Assembly (NCBI GenBank): GCA_004794655.1 | Contig: SMMW01000013.1 | Location: 62,001-126,000, forward strand | From: Marisa cornuarietis | Taxonomy: Eukaryota; Mollusca; Gastropoda; Architaenioglossa; Ampullariidae | Length of the DNA: 64,000 nucleotides | Direction: 5' to 3' | Shown: positions 58,501 through 64,000 of the stretch, in pieces | Position numbering within the stretch: the stretch's first letter is position 1 | Layout of the letters: each line of letters opens with the position of its first letter | Position numbers and translations under genes: made by a program | The notes under the pieces: model-generated | Seen by the model: the letters and a program-made list of their open reading frames with translations, nothing else | Told to the model about the DNA's origin: nothing | Database searches by the model: none

Positions 58501-58787
58501 AGACGATATTTTTCGCTAAAGGGCCTAGCTTTAAGCAAAACTTTAAAGTGGAGGAAGTCAGGCTAGTGGACATCTATTCGCTTCTTTGTCATCTCCTCAA
58601 AGTCCCGGCGTCCAACCACGATGGCAACATTCAAAACATGAAGGATCTCCTAGTGGACAGCAGTGTGTCGCCCGCAGCCAAGCCGAGTATTAACTGGGCG
58701 GTGATTAGCTCAACCTTGTTGTTACCAGGGTTTCTCTTTTTAAGTCATAGAACGGAGCTTACAGCTTATTATGTCAGGAGAAGTTGA
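40506..58787 (+). CDS. ENPP4/5-like: ENPP4/5-like ectonucleotide pyrophosphatase/phosphodiesterase, copy A, whole gene
   Basis: Exons 40506-40755, 42651-42800, 43257-43471, 43771-43896, 48939-49181, 58431-58787 sum to 1341 bases, 446 aa, phases all compatible. N-terminal signal peptide (LLVASLCLFVLFTVHSARG), a single alkaline-phosphatase-fold phosphodiesterase domain, and a C-terminal hydrophobic segment (WAVISSTLLLPGFLFL), so probably a type I or GPI-anchored ectoenzyme. Expected zinc and catalytic residues are present: D37 (SMDGF), nucleophile T72 (TKSFP), D189 and H193 (PDSAGH), D236 and H237 (SDHG), H342 (EHGYD). By family it hydrolyses extracellular nucleotides or dinucleotides; ENPP4 prefers diadenosine polyphosphates. 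The substrate here is not determined. Tandem with copy B. Confidence 0.92.
41370..41425 (+). mobile_element. SINE fragment in ENPP-A intron 1
   Basis: CAACGGTTAGCGCCTGTCACC matches the copy at 37813 (AATGGTTAGCACCTGTCACC) for about 22 bases, after which the two diverge. Too short to bound. Confidence 0.35.
42525..42547. repeat. CA microsatellite in ENPP-A intron 1, shared with copy B
   Basis: GCACGCACGC followed by (AC)n about 100 bases before exon 2. The equivalent site in copy B is 62118-62146. Both are followed by CTATTCATTTCATG and then exon 2. Confidence 0.85.
42651..42800 (+). CDS. ENPP4/5-like: ENPP-A exon 2
   Basis: 150 bases, acceptor CGTTTCAG|GATGTT, donor AGCGG|GTGCGT. Encodes CYQENHGIVGNRMYDPEHDA and WWSQREPIWSTVVRNGKKAG. 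HGI-x-x-N-x-MYDP is a hallmark of ENPP4/5. Same length and phase as exon 2 of copy B. Confidence 0.93.
43257..43471 (+). CDS. ENPP4/5-like: ENPP-A exon 3
   Basis: Acceptor TCCTAG|GTGTTT, donor GAACAG|GTCAAC. Encodes VYYWPGS..., AVALSWFNESKNYDFVVMYF and the metal-ligand motif NQPDSAGHVFG. Confidence 0.92.
43771..43896 (+). CDS. ENPP4/5-like: ENPP-A exon 4
   Basis: Acceptor GTTTCAG|ATCCAA, donor GATAAA|GTGAGT, 126 bases, phase 0 both ends. Encodes IQYMDKVLGAILKTLQERNL and the ligand motif LTSDHGMTSCS. Confidence 0.92.
44167..45850 (-). pseudogene. LINE reverse transcriptase ORF
   Basis: The frame is open from about 45877 to the stop at 44167; the internal ATG at 45753 is probably not the true start. 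Motifs in order: SAYRPFHSTETTLIKVTTDI, LDLSAAFDTIDH, GVPQGSVLGP, YADDTQLY, LNDDKTEALL, then the C-terminal LHWLPVRSRIQYKL and SFKSALKTHLFLEHYS. No internal stop after the junction, so the catalytic domain looks intact. Confidence 0.83.
45851..47617 (-). pseudogene. LINE endonuclease ORF, frameshifted at 3' end
   Basis: 588 codons: a basic N-terminal region (KKKRRPFRGGRRRHQHSRDQ) then the endonuclease domain. It terminates shortly after ICNKMTGSKTATPLPTAYC, where a tandem 7-base repeat (GTAGGCA three times, 45880-45900 on the plus strand) moves the frame away from the reverse transcriptase. Confidence 0.82.
47683..47960 (-). mobile_element. Older LINE 3' end fragment
   Basis: On the minus strand it ends GCGATATAAATTGTACTTTA followed by TTGTTATTATTATT, the same tail style as the LINE at 43925-47680, but the upstream UTR differs. 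It abuts that LINE, so the younger element may have inserted next to it. Confidence 0.5.
48125..48470 (+). mobile_element. LINE 3' end fragment, plus strand
   Basis: Encodes ESLKRALKTHLFDEHYS then a stop, the exact C-terminal ending of this LINE type (compare ESFKSALKTHLFLEHYS in the minus-strand copy). It continues through a UTR to GCGATATATAAATATATATC near 48424. Confidence 0.7.
48500..48650 (-). mobile_element. Degenerate LINE C-terminal fragment, minus strand
   Basis: TAGCTAAAAAGCCGGTGACCATA and the flanking bases align by eye with 44220-44350 of the LINE (GTAGCCAAAAGTCCTGTGACC). Heavily diverged. Confidence 0.5.
48939..49181 (+). CDS. ENPP4/5-like: ENPP-A exon 5
   Basis: Acceptor ATTTTCAG|TTGATC, donor AAAC|GTAAGA, 243 bases, phase 0 both ends. 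Encodes EVLRYTEKGAVMGIWPASGK, then SHVTVYRKKDIPDRFHYKNN and VLLLADEHWLL, matching the ENPP4/5 stretch that precedes the last histidine ligand. Confidence 0.92.
49560..49602. repeat. (CAT)n microsatellite
   Basis: About 13 uninterrupted ATC units just 5' of the Tigger-like element in ENPP-A intron 5. Confidence 0.95.
49832..49836. other. Target site duplication AACAC, left copy
   Basis: AACAC directly precedes the LTR at 49837 and is repeated at 57615-57619 directly after the other LTR. Five bases is the usual duplication length for Ty3/gypsy-type integrases. Confidence 0.85.
49837..50920 (-). repeat. 3' LTR of the Gmr1-like element
   Basis: Begins TGTCAAGAACGCACGG and ends GTTCATAACA on the plus strand. 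Differs from the 5' LTR by two substitutions in the first 25 bases, a G-run length change near 50105 and one extra 19-base unit (ACTCTTTCTCCATACAGTT) near 50605. The rest looked identical by eye. Confidence 0.9.
50261..50600. repeat. 84-bp tandem repeat inside the 3' LTR
   Basis: Four units start at about 50261, 50345, 50429 and 50513. Units alternate between AGATAATAT and AGTTAATAT ends, giving a 168-base higher-order period. 84 is a multiple of three, which creates a long but meaningless open frame. A decaying set of roughly 20-base units ending CACACAGTT follows to about 50735. Confidence 0.9.
50921..50934 (-). other. Polypurine tract
   Basis: On the minus strand the purine run AGGAGGGGAGGAA directly precedes the 3' LTR, as needed to prime second-strand synthesis. 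Confidence 0.8.
51009..53510 (-). pseudogene. Integrase core - RT - RNase H of the Gmr1-like element
   Basis: 833 codons from the internal ATG, frame open further upstream to about 53540. Integrase DDE residues: D in LIDVATRYPEA, D in LTDRGSQFTS, E in NGCVERFHGTLK; then GPY/F module (MQWKGPYLVIQ). RT: VLLVKKRDGTMRFCVDYRAL, KIDLTKGYWQI, HFFDDLLTGS. RNase H: LLQTDASAVGLGAVLLQ and TDHKPLSFLT, NKLADALSRAE. All catalytic residues appear present. The core frame itself is undamaged. Confidence 0.88.
53528..55204 (-). pseudogene. Gag-protease-integrase N-terminus of the Gmr1-like element
   Basis: Frame open upstream of the ATG at 55204 to about 55470. In order: retrotransposon gag domain (WPLQIATSFHGEALQLYDNL; FNRWIDLSKV), CCHC knuckle (CFNCGGLGHIAKVCP), aspartic protease (VLRDSGATISG), and integrase zinc-binding HHCC (H-x4-H ... 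CDVCQR). It ends at a stop after VPSLS because of a one-base shift near 53540. Gag and pol share one frame, with no sign of a programmed shift between them. Confidence 0.87.
55335..55660. repeat. 27-bp coding tandem repeats (two subfamilies)
   Basis: On the plus strand one unit type is GCTTCTTTTTCTTTAGCTAT plus CCTGTCA (about four copies, 55375-55470), and the other is GCTTCTTTCTCTCTGGCTAA plus TCTTTCT (about seven copies, 55480-55665). Confidence 0.85.
55470..55793 (-). pseudogene. Gag N-terminus with 9-residue coiled-coil repeat
   Basis: Starts MLTMAESVREVADFMKEGQL; a second ATG follows at residue 4. Then about seven copies of the 27-base unit coding AERLAREKE, a highly charged helix. The frame closes at a TAG/TAA region near 55470, inside the repeat, before a second array of four ADRIAKEKE units in another frame. 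Unequal copying within the repeat is the likely cause. Confidence 0.8.
55794..56527 (-). other. 5' leader of the Gmr1-like element
   Basis: About 730 bases between the primer site and the first gag ATG. No ORF of note. Expected to hold the packaging signal; nothing specific visible. Confidence 0.6.
56528..56545 (-). other. Primer binding site, tRNA-Trp type
   Basis: On the minus strand TGGTGACCCCGACGTGAT lies two bases inside the 5' LTR. It is the same 18-base site used with tRNA-Trp by avian leukosis-type retroviruses and by some gypsy-like elements. Confidence 0.85.
56548..57614 (-). repeat. 5' LTR of the Gmr1-like element
   Basis: Begins TGTCAGGAACGCACGG and ends GTTCATAACA on the plus strand. 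It is the upstream LTR because the genes read leftward from it and the primer site abuts its inner end. Confidence 0.9.
56970..57312. repeat. 84-bp tandem repeat inside the 5' LTR
   Basis: Same four-unit array as in the other LTR, in the same order, so the array existed before this insertion. Confidence 0.9.
57615..57619. other. Target site duplication AACAC, right copy
   Basis: Same word as 49832-49836, confirming both LTR boundaries and that the element has not recombined since insertion. Confidence 0.85.
57650..58053 (-). pseudogene. Tigger/CENP-B-type transposase N-terminus, broken
   Basis: Starts MGPKNVNETDSGEKK, then, after shifts, DLAKMYDRSTSTICAILKQK and GTKILSQLRTNIHEEMEKLL, then past a stop KDKELAGDTVTETVICEKAR. 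This is the CENP-B-like helix-turn-helix DNA-binding region of Tigger transposases. The DDE catalytic domain is absent. Confidence 0.8.
58431..58787 (+). CDS. ENPP4/5-like: ENPP-A exon 6 (last)
   Basis: Acceptor TTGGCAG|GGTTCA. Encodes GSDGVDSDNDVAEHGYDPDL with the last zinc-binding His, then IFFAKGPSFKQNF, VDIYSLLCHLL and a C-terminal hydrophobic segment ending YYVRRS. GxHGYD followed by L-x-x-M is the family pattern. Separated from exon 5 by 9.2 kb of nested transposons. Confidence 0.9.
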   Translation, partial: GSDGVDSDNDVAEHGYDPDLESMKTIFFAKGPSFKQNFKVEEVRLVDIYSLLCHLLKVPASNHDGNIQNMKDLLVDSSVSPAAKPSINWAVISSTLLLPGFLFLSHRTELTAYYVRRS

Positions 58788-60470
58788 ATGATTATAATCG
58801 AAGTTAATTTGATATGGTTTAGATTAAGCAGTAGTATATTATAGTGATAGCAGCAGTAACAATAGTAGCAGAAGTTATTCTTTAAGTTAAGTAGACCCTT
58901 TACATTTTTTCGTGTAGCTTAACTTTTGATATCTGTACACTGGGTTTGAGGAAACATGCAATTTTCTTGGTCTTGGTGTTAGTCATTACGCTGATGAACT
59001 AATTTTTTATGTTTTGAATGATATTTCGTAGACTGTTCACATAAAAAATGTTCATGCAAAGAATTTATACATGTCGAATGCGTATCCAGATAAACTGTAA
59101 TTAATTTTTCTTGCTTTTTAAAAGTCTAAAGAATTTTTGTGTTTGCATTTTACATAACTTTGTTTATTGTTTATTAAAAATAATAGCGGTATAAAACAAT
59201 ACTCATTTTTTAATATTGTCCTTGCACTGTTTTCAAATATTGTCGGTGCGCTGTCAGATCTTGTCAGTTTCTATGATCAAATGGTGTACGTTAATCATTA
59301 TATTAATCACATTTATGTATACAGTATGTGATTGCAGATAGTTCATTTGACTTTTCATCGGCGTGTTTCGAACACATTGTTAGAATATTGCATTCTTCAC
59401 CTTATTATCACACTCAGACAGCATAAAAAGTTTGTGCCCTTACAAATATATCACCGTGAATGTGAATGGCTGTATTGATGTTGCGCATGTTCACGCGAGT
59501 GTGTTTGCGAGCTAGTGTGGGTTCATGCGGACGAAAATTCATTCAGGTCTAGCGGTCATCAAGGGGTTCTTGGAGCTGTTCCCGTCCTGACATGAACTGT
59601 CCTTTAGCAAGAAGTCGGTTGCTTTGATTCTAGTCAAAACTCCACATTGACTGTAATTCTGAATCACATAAAATATATGTTTGAATGTTACAGATGTGTA
59701 AAGCATTGTACATGTTTAATAACTCACTGTATAATATGTCACGACTTTAATATATAGCCAACCAATAAATGAAATGGATGTGACACAGCTGAGTCGGCTG
59801 ATTGGCATGATGGTACAATACAATACAACTTTATTTACTCACACGGGCAATGCCAGTTGTTGTTTTTTTTTAATACAATGCACAGTTGGTGACACGACAG
59901 TAGCAAAAGCTGAATGATCCCTTGGAAGTGACACTGTTGCAGAGAGCTCATTGCGAACATGAGTGTGAGTTCTACCTTCTGTCCGGTTGTAGTACCGGCA
60001 TTTGACGGACAAGCACACTGAACCTGTTAAAACGATACCAACATTACTGTTACCTTTCACTTTAACCTACGTTAAAAATCTATAGTTTGTCAATGCTGCG
60101 ACTTACTTTGAGAATCAACACTAGATAAACATTTTTTAGCTCAAGACTGAAGTAGGAATTGTTCAAATAACTTTGTGGGATCATAGCCCTTCGCGTATCG
60201 AGACGCAAGGATGGCCGGAGAAGAGCAGCTGTGGGTAGGAAATTAGGAAATAAAGCGTGCATCACTGTTACAAAGACTTCAAACGAGGGCTCTATAATCT
60301 CAATCTCAGTTTGCAACATGCTTGAGGTCATTGATTTCTGGTAAAGCGAAGAGATAGGAGTTTGTCATCCTGTGAACGTTCACGAAAAGGACTGCAGCAC
60401 TATCTCTCACTTCACCTCCTTCATTTTCTCCGAAACGGAGAAGTGCTGATAGTAGCTCAAGCACGGAACA
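58788..60470. other. ENPP A-B intergenic region
   Basis: About 1.7 kb. An AATAAA at 59764 is one candidate polyadenylation signal of copy A. Around 59818-59860 a repeat tail occurs on the minus strand (separate entry). The stretch after 60300 is probably the promoter and 5' UTR of copy B. No other gene seen. Confidence 0.55.
59818..60010 (-). mobile_element. Retroposon 3' end (ATTGCCC...AATAAAGTTGTATTG tail)
   Basis: On the minus strand the sequence ends CATTGCCCGTGTGAGTAAAT, then AAAGTTGTATTGTATTGTAC. The same tail core occurs at 14462-14490 and 22238-22266, so it marks a dispersed retroposon group. The 5' limit is unknown. Confidence 0.45.
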
Positions 60471-60475
60471 AGTAA

Positions 60476-60725
60476 ATGGCGGATACAGTCAACAAACTCG
60501 CTTGTTCGCTGGTGACTTCAGTCTGCTTGGTCCTTTCGTTGACCGTTCTTGCTGTGGGAGGCAAAGTGTTGTTGGTGTCGATGGACGGTTTCCGGTGGGA
60601 CTATCGAAATATGTTGCCCAGCTCGAGTAACTTCGCAAAACTAGCGAATCTTGGAGTATCGGCAAAGTTCGCAGACGCTACGTTTACCACCAAGTCTTTC
60701 CCCAACCACTACACGATCGTCACTG
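60476..60725 (+). CDS. ENPP4/5-like: ENPP-B exon 1
   Basis: MADTVNKLACSLVTSVCL..., GKVLLVSMDGFRWDYRNMLP, FTTKSFPNHYTIVTG. Donor CACTG|GTAAGA, phase 1, 250 bases as in copy A. More conserved after the signal peptide than within it. Confidence 0.92.
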
Positions 60726-63700
60726 GTAAGAAACGCTCAACTGTGTGAAGCTTCACCATGTACACTAATAAAGGGACGAGTTAAACATTTATGTACCTGT
60801 TTCTAGCAATCGAAGAATGTTTTAGACTTGAAAATATCTTGAAATTAGGCAGATTTTAAAGATTTACTAGAACAGAAAACGCATTTCAAATGACTGGGCT
60901 GAGCTTCCTAGAAGATACTATCACTCAAAATATGTGCCAATAAACCTGCTCCATTTTCAAGACACAACCCTGCGATGATCGCCGTCCACAAAGATCAACG
61001 AAGTCCCATGGCCTTAAATTCTTACTGAGTGAAAGGAAGTTGGTCACCCAAATGCTGGTATTTTGTACCGAACATTAAATGGGCGCTGATTGTTGATTGC
61101 TATTGTCGTGTAGAATCCTTAAGACTTGGAAATATCTTGATGTGAAATAAACCCCTTCCATTCTCAAGAAGGAAGCTTGCGATGACTACCGTGCGCAAAG
61201 AAAAGCGAAAAACCTACATCATTAATTATGGAAGGAAGCTAGTCATTCAGGTTTGGGTTGACGATGTACTAAACTCAGATTAGTTGCTCAGAAAAATCGT
61301 GCTTTGCTAGACCGATAAACGAGCCAACTTTACACAATTAGAGTTTTTTGGACGACACTTGCTGATAATCCGCTTCATCGCTTAATGGTCGTTTTGGTCA
61401 CGATAAGAGAAGTGCAAGAGAAGCAGATTTCTTATTCATAAGTTAAAGGAAGAGATAACTCTTGAAAGCGATTATCAATCACCAGTAAGTTGAAAAAAGA
61501 AAAAGACGAAACCAATGGAGCGGAAGGAGGTGCAGAAGGGATTAGTAAAAATCTGTTTGTAGGCGTCTGATGTGATTTGTAGGCATTTGTTTTACAAATT
61601 TAGTGCTCTGGGGCCAGTTGCACAACACGTTTCTAAACCTTAAAACTGTTCTAAAGAAGAAAAATCTCTTCTTAGCCATTTTTATGCATTGCAGAAGAAC
61701 ATAAAAAAAATTGTACTGACAAGACGGAAAGTTAGACTTAAACAACCTTATCTTACTTAAAGCAGTTTTAGTTTTAAAAATTCTAAAATTGTGGTGTGCA
61801 CTTTAAACTAATTATCTAAATAGAGTTAAGGCCTAAAAGTGTTTAAAATTAGAAATGTGTCGCGCAACTGGCCCCTGGGCCGTAGTTATGTAGCTAGGGC
61901 AAGTCGTTGCCCATGGAGGCCTCAAGGACAAGCGTCTTTTCTCCATAGAAATAATTCGATGTCCAGACACTGCAGACGTAGATTTATATCTAGGGCTGTA
62001 TTTGTAAAGCAATGGCAAAGATACGGTAAAGTGTCATAAACCCGGGGCAACGTTTTACCTTACTGCACAATTCTGGCCCCTGATGGGCACACAAAGAGCA
62101 CCACAAACCCTGATTTTAAGTGCACACACACACACACACACACACACTGACACCGCAACAGGCGCAAGTATACACATGTTCACACTCCTCGTTTTTACAC
62201 TATTCATTTCATGAAGGTCAAAAACTTGTATTAGTTCGTCTCGTTACAGGCTGCTATCAGGAAAGTCATGGGATTGTGGGAAACAATATGTACGACCCAG
62301 AACACGATGCCTACTTCACGAAAGACAGCATGGAGGCTTTCTGGTGGAACCAGAGAGAACCTATCTGGTCCACGGTGGTGAGGAATGGCAAACAAGCAGG
62401 TATGCCGTTGCGGAGGGTAGAAGCTTTGGGGGGGGGAGGGGGAGAACAGATCAACACTGTTATCGGTTTGCTGTGACGAGTGGATGAATTCTTAGAATCT
62501 GTCGTGCAATGTGGGCTGCTTTCTACTTTACTCCTCTCTTGAATGGTAATGTAATTGTGACAGGAGACATGCGTGACACACCCGTTAGTTCCACATATTT
62601 TGTTTTACAGAATAGAAAAGCAAAAGGAAAGAGTAACGAAGGACAGTAAAGTAATATACCTTGTTGTAAGACAATGTACAATATTAAACAGTATTTCTTG
62701 GTTCTTTATACTGCATAAGTGGGTCAGAAAAAAGTGTAAAAACAGAACAGTTTGAGCAAACATCAGCAAAGAAAAAAAAGCCGGCAGACTTCCAGTTTGT
62801 TAAGCTCTTATTCCCTTTCAAACTAAAATCATGTACATCAAATAATTGTAAATGAACTCCATCATAAAAAATTGAAATCACCTCACGATTACAGCGTCAT
62901 AGCAGCTGCAGACTTGAGACATCTTTATCAGTGAATGTCATTCGGTACACAATTTTCTCACAGTTAAAGTCAAGCATTTAAAGGCTGTACTTCTTTTTAG
63001 ATGTAGCCTGGACTGTTAATGTTTTGAATGCGAGCTTCCAAATAATAAGACTTTTGTAAATAACAAGTCACTCTATAAATTAATGCTGATAGCTTAGTCC
63101 AATATTTAGACTATCTACATCCTTCATATGCTGGAAAACAATCTACTGCAAGAATGCATCATGTTTCTTTGCTTTGGCACTGTGAAAACTTTGGAGATGC
63201 ATCAATTGAAAACCGGTTTTTTTGCAGCCGAAATGTGCTCGAAGACAATTGAAAAAAACAACAACAAAAAGCTATGTGCAAAGATAGCAATATTAAAAAG
63301 AAAAGAAGAACCAACCATGATCTTAACCGAAATAACAAAGAACTGAAAATCTTTTCTGATTATTTTAGTATATGTTGTATATCTTCAATCCTCCTAATTA
63401 TAGTATGGTTCTCAAGACTGGCGCCTGTAATTTACAAATCATTTACAGACCTACAAAGAGGCATGTGTGTTGTCGGTAAAGGATGAGATGGAAGATGCTT
63501 AGTACATCGAAGCTAAAGTAAGACCAGTCAAGAACAGATGATGAAAAGCGTTTTCTATCACTAACTGGGGAAAGATTTTCTGTAAAAAAGTATTTGTTTG
63601 GCTGAGTATTTTTCCAGAGAAGAGTGTGATATTCTGGATATGTTTTTACTTAGTGCGACCGTTGTGTGATTAAATAAGTAACATAAAAATATACCAACCA

Positions 63701-64000
63701 CCTGTAATTGAGGAGTCTTTTTTCACTGGTTGTTAAATGTGATTGACAGTGGAGCAGTCTCTGGTTCAAGGCTTGAACCCCTCTCCCTTACCCTTCTACA
63801 GAGTTCTATATCTAGAAATGTGCCCTATACACAACGAGACGCTGACCAGCAGGACCACCTGATTTAGTAGGGAAGTTAAAATGGAAGAAGAAGCGAGTTA
63901 TGGTCCACCTGTCACATGGTAGTCATAGACAACCAATAATGCACAGTACTGAATCTCTGTTAACAAACGCGAACCAGACGATTAACCGATATCCCTTGCT
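60476..64000 (+). CDS. ENPP4/5-like: ENPP4/5-like phosphodiesterase, copy B, 5' part (continues beyond window)
   Basis: Exons 60476-60725 and 62250-62399 are seen; exon 3 is not found in the remaining 1.6 kb and must lie beyond the window. Residue numbering matches copy A: D37 (SMDGFRWDY) and nucleophile T72 (TKSFPNHYTIVTG) are present. The signal peptide is LVTSVCLVLSLTVLAVGG. It shares exon lengths and phases with copy A and arose by tandem duplication. Whether the downstream half is intact cannot be judged. Confidence 0.9.
61610..61875. mobile_element. MITE with GGGGCCAGTTGC inverted ends
   Basis: Left end GGGGCCAGTTGCACAACACG TTTCTAAAC; right end in reverse GGGGCCAGTTGCGCGACACA TTTCTAATT: about 38 bases of good inverted repeat over a 266-base element in ENPP-B intron 1. 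No coding capacity. The target duplication is not clear, so the superfamily is unknown. Confidence 0.7.
62118..62146. repeat. CA microsatellite in ENPP-B intron 1
   Basis: Counterpart of the run at 42525-42547 in copy A; CTATTCATTTCATG follows both. Confidence 0.9.
62250..62399 (+). CDS. ENPP4/5-like: ENPP-B exon 2
   Basis: Acceptor CGTTACAG|GCTGCT, donor AGCAG|GTATGC, 150 bases. Encodes CYQESHGIVGNNMYDPEHDA and WWNQREPIWSTVVRNGKQAG, about 85% identical by eye to copy A. Confidence 0.92.
62400..64000. other. ENPP-B intron 2 (incomplete)
   Basis: No exon-3-like coding (YYWPGS, PDSAGH) found. ATCAACACTG...TTGCTGTGAC near 62450-62477 and GATGCTTAGTACAT near 63493 each have a counterpart in copy A intron 2 (42832-42935) but in opposite order. 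Otherwise unrecognised AT-rich sequence. Confidence 0.55.

Overview
This is eukaryotic, animal DNA. It has spliced genes with GT-AG introns (and one GC-AG intron), AT-rich intergenic DNA, many microsatellites, and a dense layer of non-LTR, LTR and DNA transposons. The gene and transposon mix suggests a lophotrochozoan, most likely a mollusc. That is inference; no single sequence here proves the species.

Layout. Positions 1-4519 are AT-rich 3' flank, probably the 3' UTR of the next gene. Positions 4520-22632 (minus strand) hold a BOD1-like-1 (BOD1L1) gene in 11 constitutive exons plus one optional exon. Its first three exons carry the BOD1/Shg1-type domain; the rest is low-complexity and Ser/Pro-rich. 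Two RTE-type retrotransposon insertions lie in its introns. About 4 kb away and divergent is a mitoferrin gene (26671-31150, plus strand, 4 exons, 326 aa predicted), the inner-membrane carrier that supplies mitochondria with iron. About 9 kb without convincing genes follows (31151-40470), with a SINE-like copy, a MITE-like repeat and local duplications.

From 40506 to the end there are two tandem, same-strand ENPP4/5-like ectonucleotide pyrophosphatase/phosphodiesterase genes. Copy A (40506-58787) is complete: 6 exons, 446 aa predicted, all metal ligands and the catalytic threonine present. Copy B (60476 onward) shows only exons 1 and 2 before the window ends. The first two exons of A and B have identical lengths and phases.

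The introns of ENPP copy A are a transposon nest. Intron 4 holds a nearly full-length antisense LINE of L2/CR1 type plus older fragments of the same type. Intron 5 holds a decayed pogo/Tigger-like DNA transposon (49650-58358, TA target duplication). Inside that is a nearly intact LTR retrotransposon (49837-57614) with about 1.07 kb LTRs, a 5-bp AACAC duplication, a tRNA-Trp-type primer binding site and a polypurine tract. Its pol order is protease - integrase - reverse transcriptase - RNase H. RT/RNase H of Ty3/gypsy type with integrase placed upstream is the diagnostic arrangement of the rare Gmr1-like group. This is the most unusual element in the window.

The gene models rest on splice-site reading and phase arithmetic: every complete model sums to a multiple of three. 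Transposon limits are approximate unless terminal repeats or target duplications are given.
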